Source: Xylaria sp. FL1777
Lineage: Eukaryota; Ascomycota; Sordariomycetes; Xylariales; Xylariaceae
Reading direction: 5' to 3'
Assembly (NCBI GenBank): GCA_022578965.1
Contig: MU400511.1
Coordinates: forward strand, 124,001-188,000
Length of the DNA: 64,000 bases
Of this stretch, positions 36,520 through 49,800 are shown piece after piece (the first letter of the stretch is position 1; every line of letters begins with the position of its first letter). The notes under the pieces are model-generated. The model was not told where the DNA came from and made no database searches. It saw nothing but the letters and a program-made list of their open reading frames with translations. Position numbers and translations under genes: made by a program.

Positions 36520-37740
36520 ATATATTATAGCTACTATAAATTTTTAGTTATATTTATAAGTTTATTAAATGTTTTTATTATTTTTTAAAGTTATATATAA
36601 AAAATACTTAATAATATAATAAATATATTTTATATTATATATTTTAATAATATGCTTATTTTTTCCTTAAATAAAGATTTTTATATAAAACATATTTAAA
36701 ATATTATTAAAAGACTATAAAAAGTAAAGTTATATATTAAGCTATTTAAATGCTAATTTTATTAAAAGAAAATTAAATTTTTAAGTTATATTATTTTTAA
36801 TTAAAAAATTAAAATAAACTTTTTATATATAAATACTATTTAGCAATAGTTTATATTAAATATTTATTAAGCACTATAATAATTTTTAAAGTTTTATAAC
36901 TTTTATTGCTGTTTTATAAACGGATATTTTTATATTGTTGCGCTTTTGTTTAAATATTTAAAAAAAAACGTAATAAAAATAAAAAAAGGTTAAATTTTTT
37001 TAAATAGTTTTAAAAAAAAAGCTTTTAAAAACTTTTAGAATATATTTAAGCAAGCTATTTTTTTTATACATTTTAACTTTAAAAAACAAATATTGCTAAA
37101 AACTAATTCCTTTAAAGTAGCTTTTGCAGAAAATTTATTTTAATAAAATAATTAAAGCATTTTTAAACTAGTTACATTTTATTTTTAAAAGCTATTTAAA
37201 AAAAAAATGTAGTATAGTATGCTTAACTAAAAAATGCTTGCAATAATAAATTGCTTTAAATATTAATAATATTATTTATAAAAAAGCAATTTATTAATTA
37301 AAGTATTAATTAATTATGCTAACTTTTAAACGTTTATAAAAATACTAAAGCTTAATAAAAAGCAAACTTATTAATATTTATTATTAGCTTTTTTTAATTT
37401 TATTATTAAATATTAAGCAAGCAAAAAAAATAAAGCTAATTTTTTTTTGCGCTGTTTTAATTATATAGCTATTTTGCTTAATAATATTAATATTTTTTTA
37501 ATGTTAAAAAAAAAAGTTATAATAATATAATAAATTAAAATTCTTAATTTATATTTTAATGCTTAAATTAAAGCTTTATACTTTAAAGCTATACTTGCTA
37601 AAAAAGCTTTTTTTATTTAAACAGTTATATGTTTATATATATAAATAGCTATAAGCTTAAAAAAATTAAAAGATTTAAAAGCTTTTAAAAAGCTAAAAAA
37701 TCTTATTTAAAAGGTTTAAAAAAAAAACTTTAAATGCTAT
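36520..37740 (+). pseudogene. Element D reverse transcriptase (second part) and RNase H
   Basis: The only sequence between B1 and B2, 1.2 kb. From 36524 it continues the RT frame of 13470-13826 in phase: YYKFLV, a mutated MPFGLSN-like stretch, then the active site Y-F-N-N at 36640-36651 (YLDD by C-to-T and G-to-A), ending in a Tyr/Phe-rich connection and an RNase H C-terminal part (F-D-F-IIKY-like) near 37390-37450. The frame leaves at 37740 into B2 and resumes at 52803. Confidence 0.88.
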
Positions 37741-38044
37741 TAAAGTAAAATAGAGTGGCTAAATAAGCTAACTAGCTAGTTAAAGTAAGTCTGGGCTAAG
37801 TTATATAGTAGGAATAAAAGTATAAGTATTGCGCTAGATTTCGAAGTATAGATTTAATCATTATGCTTAATATTATGAAAATTAGCTACGGTTGCTTTAT
37901 TTATATTATTAAATAGCCTTTTAATTAATCGTTTAATTTCTTAATTTATACATAGCTTAATTGCTTAAATGCATAAGTTATAATTTATTTTCTTGCAATT
38001 AAAGTGTTGTAATAAATCTTGCATAATTACACTGCTTTATTTTA
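37741..38044 (+). repeat. Element B2 5' LTR
   Basis: 304 bp. The outer left part (37741-37880) keeps G where the 3' LTR has A (AGAGTGG against AAAGTAG, TCTGGGC against TTTAAGC). The inner end has lost C, so the final TTTCA reads TTTTA. Confidence 0.9.
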
Positions 38045-39949
38045 TTAGTGTTCTTAGTAAGGCTAATCCTTTATTTACTATAAATAATATTATAAAACTA
38101 ACAAACAAGCGATTTATTATTGCTAACTTATATGTTTAATTTATTTATTTATTAATTGTTATAATTTTTATAAGTAAAACATAATATATTATACTTAGTT
38201 ACTTTAGCTAGCAATAAGCAAAGCTTGCTTAACGCAAGCAGTTTAGTTATAATTAGCACAAACGTTTAAGCTAGCAGCTTTTAATTAATAAAGCTTAAAA
38301 CAAACATATAAAAATATTAAACTATTTCTTTTAATTTAGCTTATAAAGCGCCTTTATTTTTTTTAGCAAAACAATAATTAAGTGTTAAAATGCTAGTATA
38401 ATTTTTAAAATAGTATAGCTAAAAAACTGTTTGTTAAAAACTTTTAAAAGGCTAAAAAAAAGAAATTTTTGCTAAAAAGCTAGTGCTTTATAAAAAAAAA
38501 AGCATAATTGCTCTTATATAAATAAAAAAAAACAAAAAATAAGCTTAAAAAAAAGTAAAAATTGCTAAAACTTTTAAAAAGCTATAATGCAAGTAGAACT
38601 AATGCTTATTTATATTAAATAAGTTTAGGTTTACGTGTTAATATATAAAGCTATTAATAATTAAAAATATATTTTGTTTTTTAAGCTAATATAGTTTTTT
38701 ATTAAAAAATAAAAAGCAAGGTTTTTTAAGTATAAGCTAGCTATTGCTTAAAAACTTTGCATAAAATATAGCTATTGCTTTTTTATAGCACTTATTATTA
38801 AATAAAAAGGCCTTAAGAAAAAAAAAAAAGCATACTACTTTTATAAATAAAAAGCTATAGAAAAATAAAGCTTGCTTAATAAAACTTATATAAAGCAAAG
38901 CAAGCTAAATTAAAAAACAAAAAAACTAAACGTTATAAAGCACATAAAAAAATAAAAGCGCATAAAAAACAAAAACATAAAGGCATTTAAAAGAAAACTT
39001 AAAAAGCTATAAAAAATAAGCTAGCAGTTCTTATAAATGCAAACAAAAAAAATCGTTAGGTTTTCTAAAAAAAAAGTCTAGAAAAACAGCATAAAAAAAC
39101 TTAAATACACAAAATACTTAAAAATCTTAAGCACTTTATACTTTTTTTTCTTTTTAAACTTATATTTTTATTTAGTTTATCTTTATTATTTTTTTTAGCT
39201 TACTTTTTTTATTATTTTTATATAAATTTCACTTTAATTTATTATATAGCTTAAAAGCTTAAAAACTATAGCTTAATTAAGTGATTTAGCTATAAAAAAT
39301 CGTTAGATTTTTTTATATTAATATATAAAAAACACTAAAACTATTTATAAACAAAAAAAATAAAAATAACTAGCTTATTGTTTTTAAAAAGTATTAAAGC
39401 AACTTTATTTAGCTTAAGCTATTTTAATAATAAGCATAATGCTAAAATTAAGCTGTTATTTATGCTTTTTAACCTAAAACTAAACTAGCATTTACTGTTT
39501 AATAGGTTAAAAGTAAACAAATAGCTAAACGATTTAAATGCTTTTTTTTGCGTAAAGCGCCTTAAAAACATTAATAAAATTAAACAGGTTTCTATTTATT
39601 GTAACACTTTTTAAACAAAAAAAATAGTAAAAATAATACTAAAGGATTATTTATTATAAACTAAAGCTTATAAACTGCTTAAGCAAAAATTTAAGCTTTA
39701 AGATTTTAAGCAAAATAAGTCTGCTATTATTATATTGCAAGATTTTAAAGCTTGCTTAAAAGCTATACATTTTACCGATCTTAAAACCTATTTTTTTTAG
39801 CATTAAGTATATACTAAAGATATTAAGGCCTAAAAAGATTACTACTTTAATTTTTAACTTACTTAAAGTTTGTTTAAAAAGCTAAATTAAAATATTATTA
39901 ATAAAATAATAAAGTTTTTTAAAAAGTTATATAATAACTTAAACAAGAT

Positions 39950-42900
39950 GTTTTATAAAAACCTTTATAAAACATTAAACAACTAAATTAATAAAAAGTT
40001 CAAGCTAGATTTTTACTTCAAAAAAACAAAAAAAGCACGCAAAGCATAAAAAAAAGTTAATTATTTATATAATTATAATTTTAACAAGCTTTTGTATACT
40101 GCTATTAATGCTGCTAAGCTAGCTGTTAATATAACTATATTAGCTGCTAAAACAGTTATTATTAAAAAGCAGCAAGTAAAATTAGCTTAATACTTTGCTT
40201 ACAACTAAAACATAGATAATATTACTAAGCAAATATAGCAGCTAAAATTAAAACAAAAAAACATAGCAATTATAAAAAAAAAACTAAAGAAAATACTAAA
40301 AGAACTATAAAATTAGTATGTTTAGCTAGCTAATTAAGAACTATAAGCATTACAATATTATAAAATTAATATAAATTTATTAAAAAAGCAAATATTTAGT
40401 ATTAACGCTATAATTTTTAAATATTTATAAAAAGGTAAATATAACTCCAAAAAACAAAAACAAAGCAAACAATTGTTTAATTTTTTATAACAAATAAAGT
40501 TAAACAACCTTTATTTAATAAAAAGGACTATTTATTAAAGATATAGCATAAACAATTATTACATCTATAAATATAGTTTTGCTTATAAATTAAAAAGAAA
40601 AAACATTATATACTAAAACTTTAAATAATGTTTAAGAGGGCTAAAATCTTTTATAAGCCTTAAATATATAAAGGTTTCTTTTAAAGTTATAAAAATTAGC
40701 AAAAATAAAAAGGAAATTCTTAATGCTGCAATAAAATAAATATATAACTTTGTTTTAAGCAATAATAAACTGCTTAAGCAAAAAGCTTATTATTAACTGT
40801 AAAAAAAAGACCTTATTTTAAATAATAAAGATTTAAATGCTAAAATAAAAAGCAAACAAAAAGATTAAAAAAAAAAGAAACTTTATTAGCTAAATAATAA
40901 GCAGCTAAACTAATTTTTAAATAAAAAGTCTAATAATTAAACTAGTATACTTTATAAAATAAAACTAACAAAGGCCTGCAATGTTAAAAAAAACAACTTA
41001 ATAAATAGTAAGCTAAATAATAGCTTTATTATAACTAATTAAAACTTTACATAAAGCATTTCTTATAACATAAATAGCACTAAAGTTTTATAAAGCTATA
41101 TACTAAGCAAAAAAATCAGTATAAATATATTTCAAGCTAATTGTTATAAGCTTTTAATTAAAAAAGCTGCCCTTTATTAAACAAAAAGTAAAAAAAAACC
41201 TAAAAAACAAAAAAAAAAGCCTTTTGTAAGTTAAACAATTAAAAAAATTCATTTAGATAACAATAAGTCTTTTATTTAGCTTAACACTAAAAATATACAA
41301 ATAAACAATAATTTTTATAAGCAAAGTACTTTATTAGAACTAAAGAACTTTAATTGTTAAAAGCTCTAAAGAATCTAAAAAGCAGGACCTTTAAAAAAAA
41401 GCTTAAAATTTAAAAAAATGTAAGCTAAAAAGTCCAAGAACTTTTTAAACAAAAAAACAAATATTACTCTTAAAAATCTTATACTAAAAGTTCCGAAGTA
41501 CTTTAGTATTCTTATTTAAACAATTGCTTAAACAAAAGCTAAATTATATTTTAAAGTAGCAAAAGTGCTTAAGCTAATATTAAAAACAATACTACTACTT
41601 TTAAATAACCCTAGTAAAGGCCTAAATTAAAAGATTAAACTAAATATGCTATAGCTTATTTTAAAAAAAAAAAGCAATAAGTTAAAATATAAAGCCTAAC
41701 TAAAAACTTTATTGCAGAAAATCTTAACTTAAATAAACATAAAGAATGCTTTTTTTTATAAAAGCATAAACTCTTTAAAAAATAATATAAGATCTTAATA
41801 GCTAGTAGCTAAAAAAGCACAAAAAAGTTCTTAGCTAATATTATAATTAGCTAGTTAGCCTAATAAATATAAATTGCTTAGTAATACTTATAAAATTAGC
41901 TCTTTATTAAATCATTTAGTAATATAAATAAATAAAAAAATAAAATATAATGGTTTTATTATATATACTTATATGCTTTAACTTAGTTTTATAGCTGCTT
42001 TTTTAAAAAAGCAACGCTATAAAATAATAAAAGTTCTTTGTAATTAAAACTAATAAAATAATTAAGTAATGTTGTTTTTTGCTTATATTGCCTTAGATCT
42101 TTAAACGTTAAAAAACAAGCTAAAGTTTAATAAAATACTTTTTAAAATTTTAAACTAATATAATACTATATATTTGTTATTTAAAAATAACTTAAAGAAG
42201 TAAGAGTTACTAATTGTTATATTTATGCCGCCTTTAAAAAAAGTAATATTTTTAGCTAGACTTTAGCCTAGTACTAATTTTGCGCTAGTAGCGCTAAAAA
42301 AAGAAAATAAGCTTAAAAAGCTAACGTAATTAGTATTAATAGTTTTAAAAAGCACTAATTAAACTTTTAACCCCTTTAAAATAAAGATTTATAAAAAACA
42401 TAATAATTATGCTAGTAGTAATAGCTTAAACTTATTTAAAAGAACATTAAGGTATAAGTTTTATAATAAAGAAAACTTAAGCTTAATAGATTACTTTAAC
42501 TAAAAATACTTAAGCTTTTTAGATTTATATTTTATGTTAGCTTTGCTACTAGAATTATAAAGTATTTTAGCTATATTTTTAAGTATTATAAAGCTAAAAA
42601 AATATATATAGCCTTATTTAAAGCTTACTATAAAAATAAAAAACAAGATTTATAAAAGGAATATTACTAAGATTATTAATTTTAAAGCATAGTTTAGTAT
42701 TATTATAAACTTATTTATTAATAAAAACAGCTTTACTACTAGAAATACAAATATAACTTAAAAAAGATTTAACTAGACTAGTAATCTTATTAAATGCATA
42801 AAATGCTTAAAAACTACTATTTAAATAAACAAAAAGTTATTGCTTTTTTTGCTATATATAGTTAGCAAAAAACAGGCTATTTACTTTTTGTTGCTAAGAA

Positions 42901-43700
42901 TAAACTTTATTATAAAGTTACAAATAAGTTTATATTTTTAGGGCTTTTATATAATAGCTAGTATAATACTTAAGACTAGCTAGATTATTATATTAGTAAT
43001 AAACTATATTAAAGAACTAAATCTAAAAGCTTAAAGTTATTAGTAACTAAAAAACTAATGTATATTTGCTAAACTATTAGCTTAGCAAATAAGTTACATA
43101 AGGCACAAAAATGCTAGATTTTAGATAAAAAATCTAATAATTAGCAAAAAAAAGTAAAAGTAAAATTAAAAAAACATAGTTTAAAAAAATATACAAGTGC
43201 AAACTTTTAAAAAGATTAAAACCTATATAATAATATAACGTTAGTAGCTTTTTTAACTTTTTTTATATAAAATATTAAACTTTTCGAAAACTTAAAAATA
43301 TAAAACGATAAAAAAGTTTACGCTATTTTTAATAATAATTAACTACTTAAAATATTTTTAATTGCAATAAAAAAAGCGCTAAAGCAAAAAAACACTAAAA
43401 GATTAACAATTATAAAAACTAAAAATCTTGCATATAAATCAAAAAGCAAGTATAACTTAATTATAACTTTAACTTAGGCACTATTAACTTTTTAAGCTTT
43501 AAAAACTAACGAATTAATAAGAAATAAAACAATAATCTTAAATATAATATATAAAACAAAAAATAAAAAGATTTATCTTAAAAATAACGTGCTATTTAAT
43601 AGCACTGTTTTACTTAGATTTTATAAATAAAAAAAGCAAGCTTTAAAAAAAGCAAGCTATTACTTAAAAGATTTTGCGCTATTTTAACAAAATAGCATTT
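39950..43700 (+). pseudogene. Element B2 upstream coding-like region (probable gag/protease)
   Basis: The stretch from about 39960 to 41940 stays readable in the plus strand apart from stops that could be former CAA, CAG or TGG. It includes Ala/Lys-rich and heptad-like runs (for example LKLKQKNIAIIKKKL near 40240). A second, Gln/Tyr/Lys-rich part lies at about 42560-43100. Position before RT suggests gag and protease, but no zinc knuckle or DSG/DTG protease site was identified. Confidence 0.45.
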
Positions 43701-43739
43701 ATTAAAACATATATTTATGTTTTAGCATTATTTCTAAAG

Positions 43740-46700
43740 GCACTTAACTAATTATTAAACAACTAGCTATTTTTTTAAAGAAGCTTTATATAACCGACTT
43801 TACTTGGCAAAAAGCAGCATTACTAACCGAAATATAGTATTACAAAAAAATAGCACTTTTTTAGAACTTTTCCGAAATAAAAAAAATATATAATAAAATC
43901 TTTCTTTTTTATAAGATTAAAACAGTTTTCCATAAAGTATAGCAAGTATGTAGTATTCTGATTTTTAAGCCTTTAAAAAACATTACTATAAAAGTTTTGA
44001 AAACTTAACTTAAGCATAGCGTTTTTAAAAAAGCTTACAGTCTATATTACAACGCTTGGTTTTTAGTACAAAAAAAAAGTAAAGAAGTTTAGTTAATTAA
44101 TTCAGCTATAAAAATGAACGTAGTTATTATATATAATGCTAATTTTTCTTAAAGCTATAATAAGTTCTTTAAAAAGTTTATAATATATAAAGTAATTTTT
44201 ATAGTTGATTTATTTTCAGGATATAATTAAATACTACTTTTTATTTTTAGCTAAGCAATAATAGCTTTTTTTATACTAATAAGCTTTTTTTAGATAACTA
44301 CTTTTTTGCAAGAAGCAATAAATTTAGTAGCTTAATTTTTAAGAGTACTATTAAAAGTCTTATATAACATATTACTAATAAAGTACAAACTTTTCTTTAA
44401 TGATATAATAGTTAAAGGACTTACTACTAAGTATAATGATTATAAAGTTGCTTTAAGTATTAAGCAATTTATATTAAAACATTTTAAGAATTTTAATGCT
44501 ATGCTGCTTAATTTTAAGCTAGCTAAAATTATAGCTAGCGCACTTAAAAACAAATAAGCAAAACAAACAACTAAAATAGTTAGCTATATATGTAGCACTA
44601 ATAATAAAAGCTTAATAAAAACAAAAGTAGTAAAAATTCTCGAATAAAAGACTTGCAAAAACATTACGGAAATACAGTTTTTTTTAGGAATAACGGTATA
44701 CTACTAGATATAAATACAAGGGTATACTATAATCACAAAACCATTAACGGTCTTATTACAAAAAAATAAGCCGTTTTGCTTTAAAGAACTACAAGAAAAA
44801 GCTATAAAAAAGCTTTAAAAGGCTATTACAATAGCTTTTATTCTTATTACTCTTGATTATACAAAAGGACCTATTTAGCTAAAAACCGCAAAAGAAAGCC
44901 ATAAAAGAGCTTTAAAAAGCTATTATAACAGCTTTTATTTTTATTACTTTTAATTATACAAAAGAACCTATTTAGCTAAAGGTTAATGCTTTTAAAACTA
45001 GCTAAAGCGCTATTTTATGCTAAAAAGTTAATAAAGCTATTAAGCTAGCAAAATATAAGTCTAAAACATAAAAAAGCCCTAAAAAAAAATATAATGCTAT
45101 AAAGCTAAAAAAGCTTACTATTATTAAGACCTTTTAAAAGCTATACAACTATTTTTATAAAATTACATTTTATTTAAAAACTAATGCAAAAGTTTTTATA
45201 GCTTAGCTAAACAATAGATTTTTAGCATTACTAAATGCTTAATTAACAAAATAAATAATATATATAAAAACTTTCAATTTTATACTTTACTACGTACTAA
45301 AAAAAAAACATATAGCTACTAATAGGCTTTCTAAAAAACCCTTTAAGCCATTAAATAAATTAAATAATCATTAAGAAAAAAATATAAAAAATTTTATTGA
45401 TTTCTAATTATATATAATAGCTATTATTATTACGTATAAAAAATTAAGCAATTAACTAATTAAAAGCCTAGTATACTAGAAAACAAAACCTTTGTTATAC
45501 CTAAAAAAAAACTAAAGTAAAAAAAGTAAGCAAATTGCTAAGTATTTTGTTTTTAGGCAAGTTTTAAAAGAACTTACAACAAAAAAAAAGCGGAGTTACT
45601 TTAGAAAAAAAGCCCTTAAATTTTTCGTTAACAAGTCTATTCTTTAAAAAAAAACAAAGTCTAAAAAAATGCCAAAAAGAATCATTAATAACAAAAAAAC
45701 CCAAAAAGCTCTTATTAAAGAAAACTATAAAAAAATAACATATAAAAGCCAAATATTTATAACTTAACAAATAACTTAAGAATACTACTAAAAAGGCCTT
45801 TATTAAAACGTTTATACTATAATTGCTAGTTGCTCTAATTGCCAAAAATCTGCTAATAATAAAAGGACTAAAAAATACTGTTTTAATTATTTTTTAGATC
45901 TTCTGGTTTCTTAAGTTATAAATATATAAATTATGCCATTAAACAACGGATTTAAAGCTATTATAAAAGCAAAATGCAAAATAACAACTTATTTAAAAGC
46001 TAAACCTTTAAAACATATAGATTTTTTAAGAATACTTAAATTTATTAAAAAAAAAATCGTGTTTTAGCACAAAGTCCTTATAAGGATTAAGTATAATAAT
46101 AGCTCTAAATTTAAAAAAAAAAATAAAAAACGCAGTAAATACTTTAAGCTATAAAATAAACTATAGCTTAGCTTATTATTTTTAGGCTTAAAGCTTTATT
46201 AAAAAAAGCTATAAGCTAATAAAAAAAAGCCTTATATAAATAACAAATAAAACTAAAAAAAATTAGCTAAAATATTTAAATTTAGTAGTATAAACAAATT
46301 ATACTTTTATGCGTTATTATAGCTGCAGTTTATATAAGCTAGTATATAAAAAAATGCTAATTTTGCTAGTAAAAAATGTAATACTAACATAAAAAGTAAT
46401 TAAATAGCAAAATATTACTTTTTATAAAGATTTTATTAAAGCTAAAGTTAAGTAGCTAAAACGCTATAACTAGAATGTTATAAAAGTTAAAGCAATTATA
46501 ACTAAAAAAAGAAAATTAGCTATAAAAGCTAAATCTTAAAAAAACGCTTATAAAATTAAGCAACTACTTAAAAAAAGCTCTTTTGTTTTTCTTTATAATA
46601 TTATGCTTTTAATAAATAAGTCTAACAATAAAAAGCTGCTATATAAATAGATTAGCTTTTATAAAGTTAAAGAAAATGTTAATTATAAGCAATATTAATT

Positions 46701-46870
46701 AGTAAAACTAACTAGCAAAAAATTAAAAAGGTTGTTTTTTTCCGAAAAATTAAAGCAATTTATATAAAATAACTAAAAGTACTAAAAACTAAAGAATTTT
46801 GACTTTAATATATAAATTATTAGTACTGCAGCTATTTATTAAAAACTAAACTAAAACAATAAAGCTTTTA
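43740..46870 (+). pseudogene. Element B2 pol remnant (RT, RNase H, integrase)
   Basis: RT: SLYYNAWFLVQKKSKEV, then VDLFSGYN, the active-site box F-F-N-D at 44393-44404 with IIVKGLTTKYND, and the thumb/connection stretch ITEIQFFLGITVYY (about 44650-44700). RNase H follows with LDYTKGPI (about 44850). Integrase: a core segment ending LAYY-(PQA) near 46150 and the segment with LVV-(W)-TNYT-MRY-Y-LYKLVY (about 46270-46330), then a basic C-terminal tail. This RT subtype is common in fungal Gypsy elements. Multiple stops; not functional. Confidence 0.85.
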
Positions 46871-49800
46871 ATAATTAAGGCTATAGTAGTTAAGCCATAA
46901 AAAATAAAAAAAATATAACAAGTTATAAAAGCCCTTTAAGTTTATAAAAGCTATAGTATAACTTTTAGCGCTTTAAATATCTTAAGTACTAAAAAATATA
47001 ATAGTTTACTTTATTTTTTTAGCTACTATATTATAAAGCGCTTTAAAAAGTAATAATTAATAAAAGCTAAAGCAACAAAATTTTCTTTTTTTACCTTTTG
47101 TTTTTTTACTAATTGTTTTATTCTTTATTTTTACTAATTATATAAGTTTATATAATTAAGTTATAATGCATAAAACCATTTTTTTTTGCTTAAAACTAAG
47201 CGTGTTTTTTATAGCTTTTTTTTTATTAGTTTTATATTTGTTAGTTTTATAGCAGCTAGTTTATTAGCACTTTTTTTATTATTACACTAAAAATATAAGT
47301 TTTTATTTTATTTTAACGTTTTTTAGATAGCTAAGCAGCTTAGTCCTAGTATAAATTATTATTGCTTTTTTTTAAAAATGCATAAAAATAAAAAAAACAA
47401 AAGTAAAAACTGCTTATTAGTTTTAACTACCTAAGTTTATTTTATTACATTAACGCTTACGCATAAGTTTTTTTATTTTTGATTGCTTTATTACTTTTAT
47501 TTAAAACTAAACAGCTTTTCTTGCTTTTAGTTTAAACTATTTAATACTTAATGAAAACTTTAAAACTACTAAAAAGCAAAAAACATTATTACTACACCTT
47601 AAAAAGTTATTGGTTTATATTTTATATGCTTAAACTACTAGCAACGATTTAAAGCTATTATTAAGCAATAATAAGCGTTTAATAAAATAATAAACGCTTA
47701 AACAAAATTTAAAGCAAGCTTAGCAGAAATAAAACCTTGCTATAGAAAATTAAGTAGAATTATTTAATTATATAAAGCTAGAAAAATAAAAACTAAAAAA
47801 AAAACAAAAGAAGATTTAACAATTTAGTATTAATAATTTTTATTTTGTATATTTTTGATTTTTTTGTTATAGAAGTTTTATATATTCGTTTTTATAAATA
47901 TTATAACTTAACTTTTTATATAATAATTATTTTTTTTTTATTTATTATGCTTAAAAAGAAATTTATAAGCTATACAATAAAGAAAAATAATTGCAAATTA
48001 TATTAAAAAGAACATTGCTATATAAGCAGATCGTTTAATTTCCTTATTTTATTTTACCTTATATAACTTATTTAATTTATTTTTTTGGCTATTTTTTTAA
48101 ATACTTAAGCGTTATGCTAATTTTTTAAGCAATACTAAATTATTGCTTACTAATATTACATTTAATAAGCTAAGCAATAAAATTAGCTTAAAAAAAACGC
48201 TTTAATTTGCGTTTTAATTTAGTTCTTTTTTTAGTTAAGCAAACAAAAGTATTTTTAGTTAAAACTATTTGTTTTTTAAAGTTTTTAAGCATAAGATCTT
48301 TTTTAACTACTGCAATTACTATACTAGCCTTAAAATATTTAACTATGTTGCCTTTAAACTTATAAAATAAACAGTTTTATAACTAAATAATAAACGCATA
48401 ATTAATATACGTACTAAACCTTTATTTTAAAATAGTATAGCAAAAAAAAAAAGAATAAAGCTTTATATACTTTTTGCTTTTAGTTATTATTAATAACTAT
48501 TTATAATGCTTACAAAGTATAACATTTTATATTTTAAATAGCTATATAAATATAGCTATAAGTTAATAAAAATCATAAAAAATCTAATATATATATTTGC
48601 TTTAAGGACTGCTTTTAGTTGTTTTTATATATAATAAGCAAAATTTTAAATATTTTTGCTTTTTTATTTAGCTAAAGCTAGCTTAAATATATTAATTTGT
48701 ATAGCATATATAAAAAAAATCATAACTAACTTTTTATTAAATATACTTACTATTAATATTACTACTAAAAATTTTAATTTATAAATAGCTTAGTACTTAG
48801 TTATATAAAACAAAAAAAGTTAGCTAAATAAAAAAAACAAAATTTAAAAAAAAAAAAAGTATATATATTTTGCTATTTATTAGTAAACTTAACTTTTTAA
48901 ATATTATAAGTATAACTATTTACTAACTAAGCAATATTAATTTTTTAAATATTAGTTAACTGCTATAATACTTTTTAATTGTTAAGGACTTTATTAATAA
49001 CAAAAGAATTGTTTTTTAAGTGCTTAATTAAGCAAGCATTAATTGTACTACTTAAAAACGAAAACTTTATAATAAAAGCATAAACTAGGCAACTTAAAGA
49101 CTTAAGCACTAAAAAAAAAAATTATAAAAAAGATTTAAGCTTTAGAACTACTTAAGAAAAAACAGATTAAAAAAAAAAATAAGCTTTTTTTTTACATTTA
49201 TTAAAGCTTAAATTACTTATTTTGCTATTAGTAGCAATAAATATTTAAAGAAAATAAGTTATAAGTGTATTAAAAAAAAAGTTAAAAAATAACTACTTAA
49301 CTAACTAAAACTACTTTATTTGTTTATTTTTTAATTAATATTAGCATAAACATATAAAAAATAATTATTATAAAAACATTTAGCAATTAATGATTTATTT
49401 TAGCAATAAAATAATTAATTAATAAATTAAAAATAATGTAATAAGTTTATAAAAAAAAAGTGCGCTAGTTTAAAAATATATATTTTAGCTTTTTTTTTAT
49501 TATATCTGCTTTATTAAACTTTTTATTTATATTTAACTTTGCTATTTTATTTACTTAATAAGTTCTAATTTTTTATATTTAATATAAATGCTTTTAGCAT
49601 TTATATTTAGAAGATTTTACAATTATTAAAAAGTAATAACTTAAATTAGCAATTAAAAATATTAAACTATATATAATAAGCAGTACTAATATTAATATTT
49701 ATATTTTATACTTTTTATATTATTTGCTTTTGTATTTTTAATTTATATTAAAATTTTTAATTTGCTTGCACTTTTTATTAAATTGCAAAACATAGCAAAA

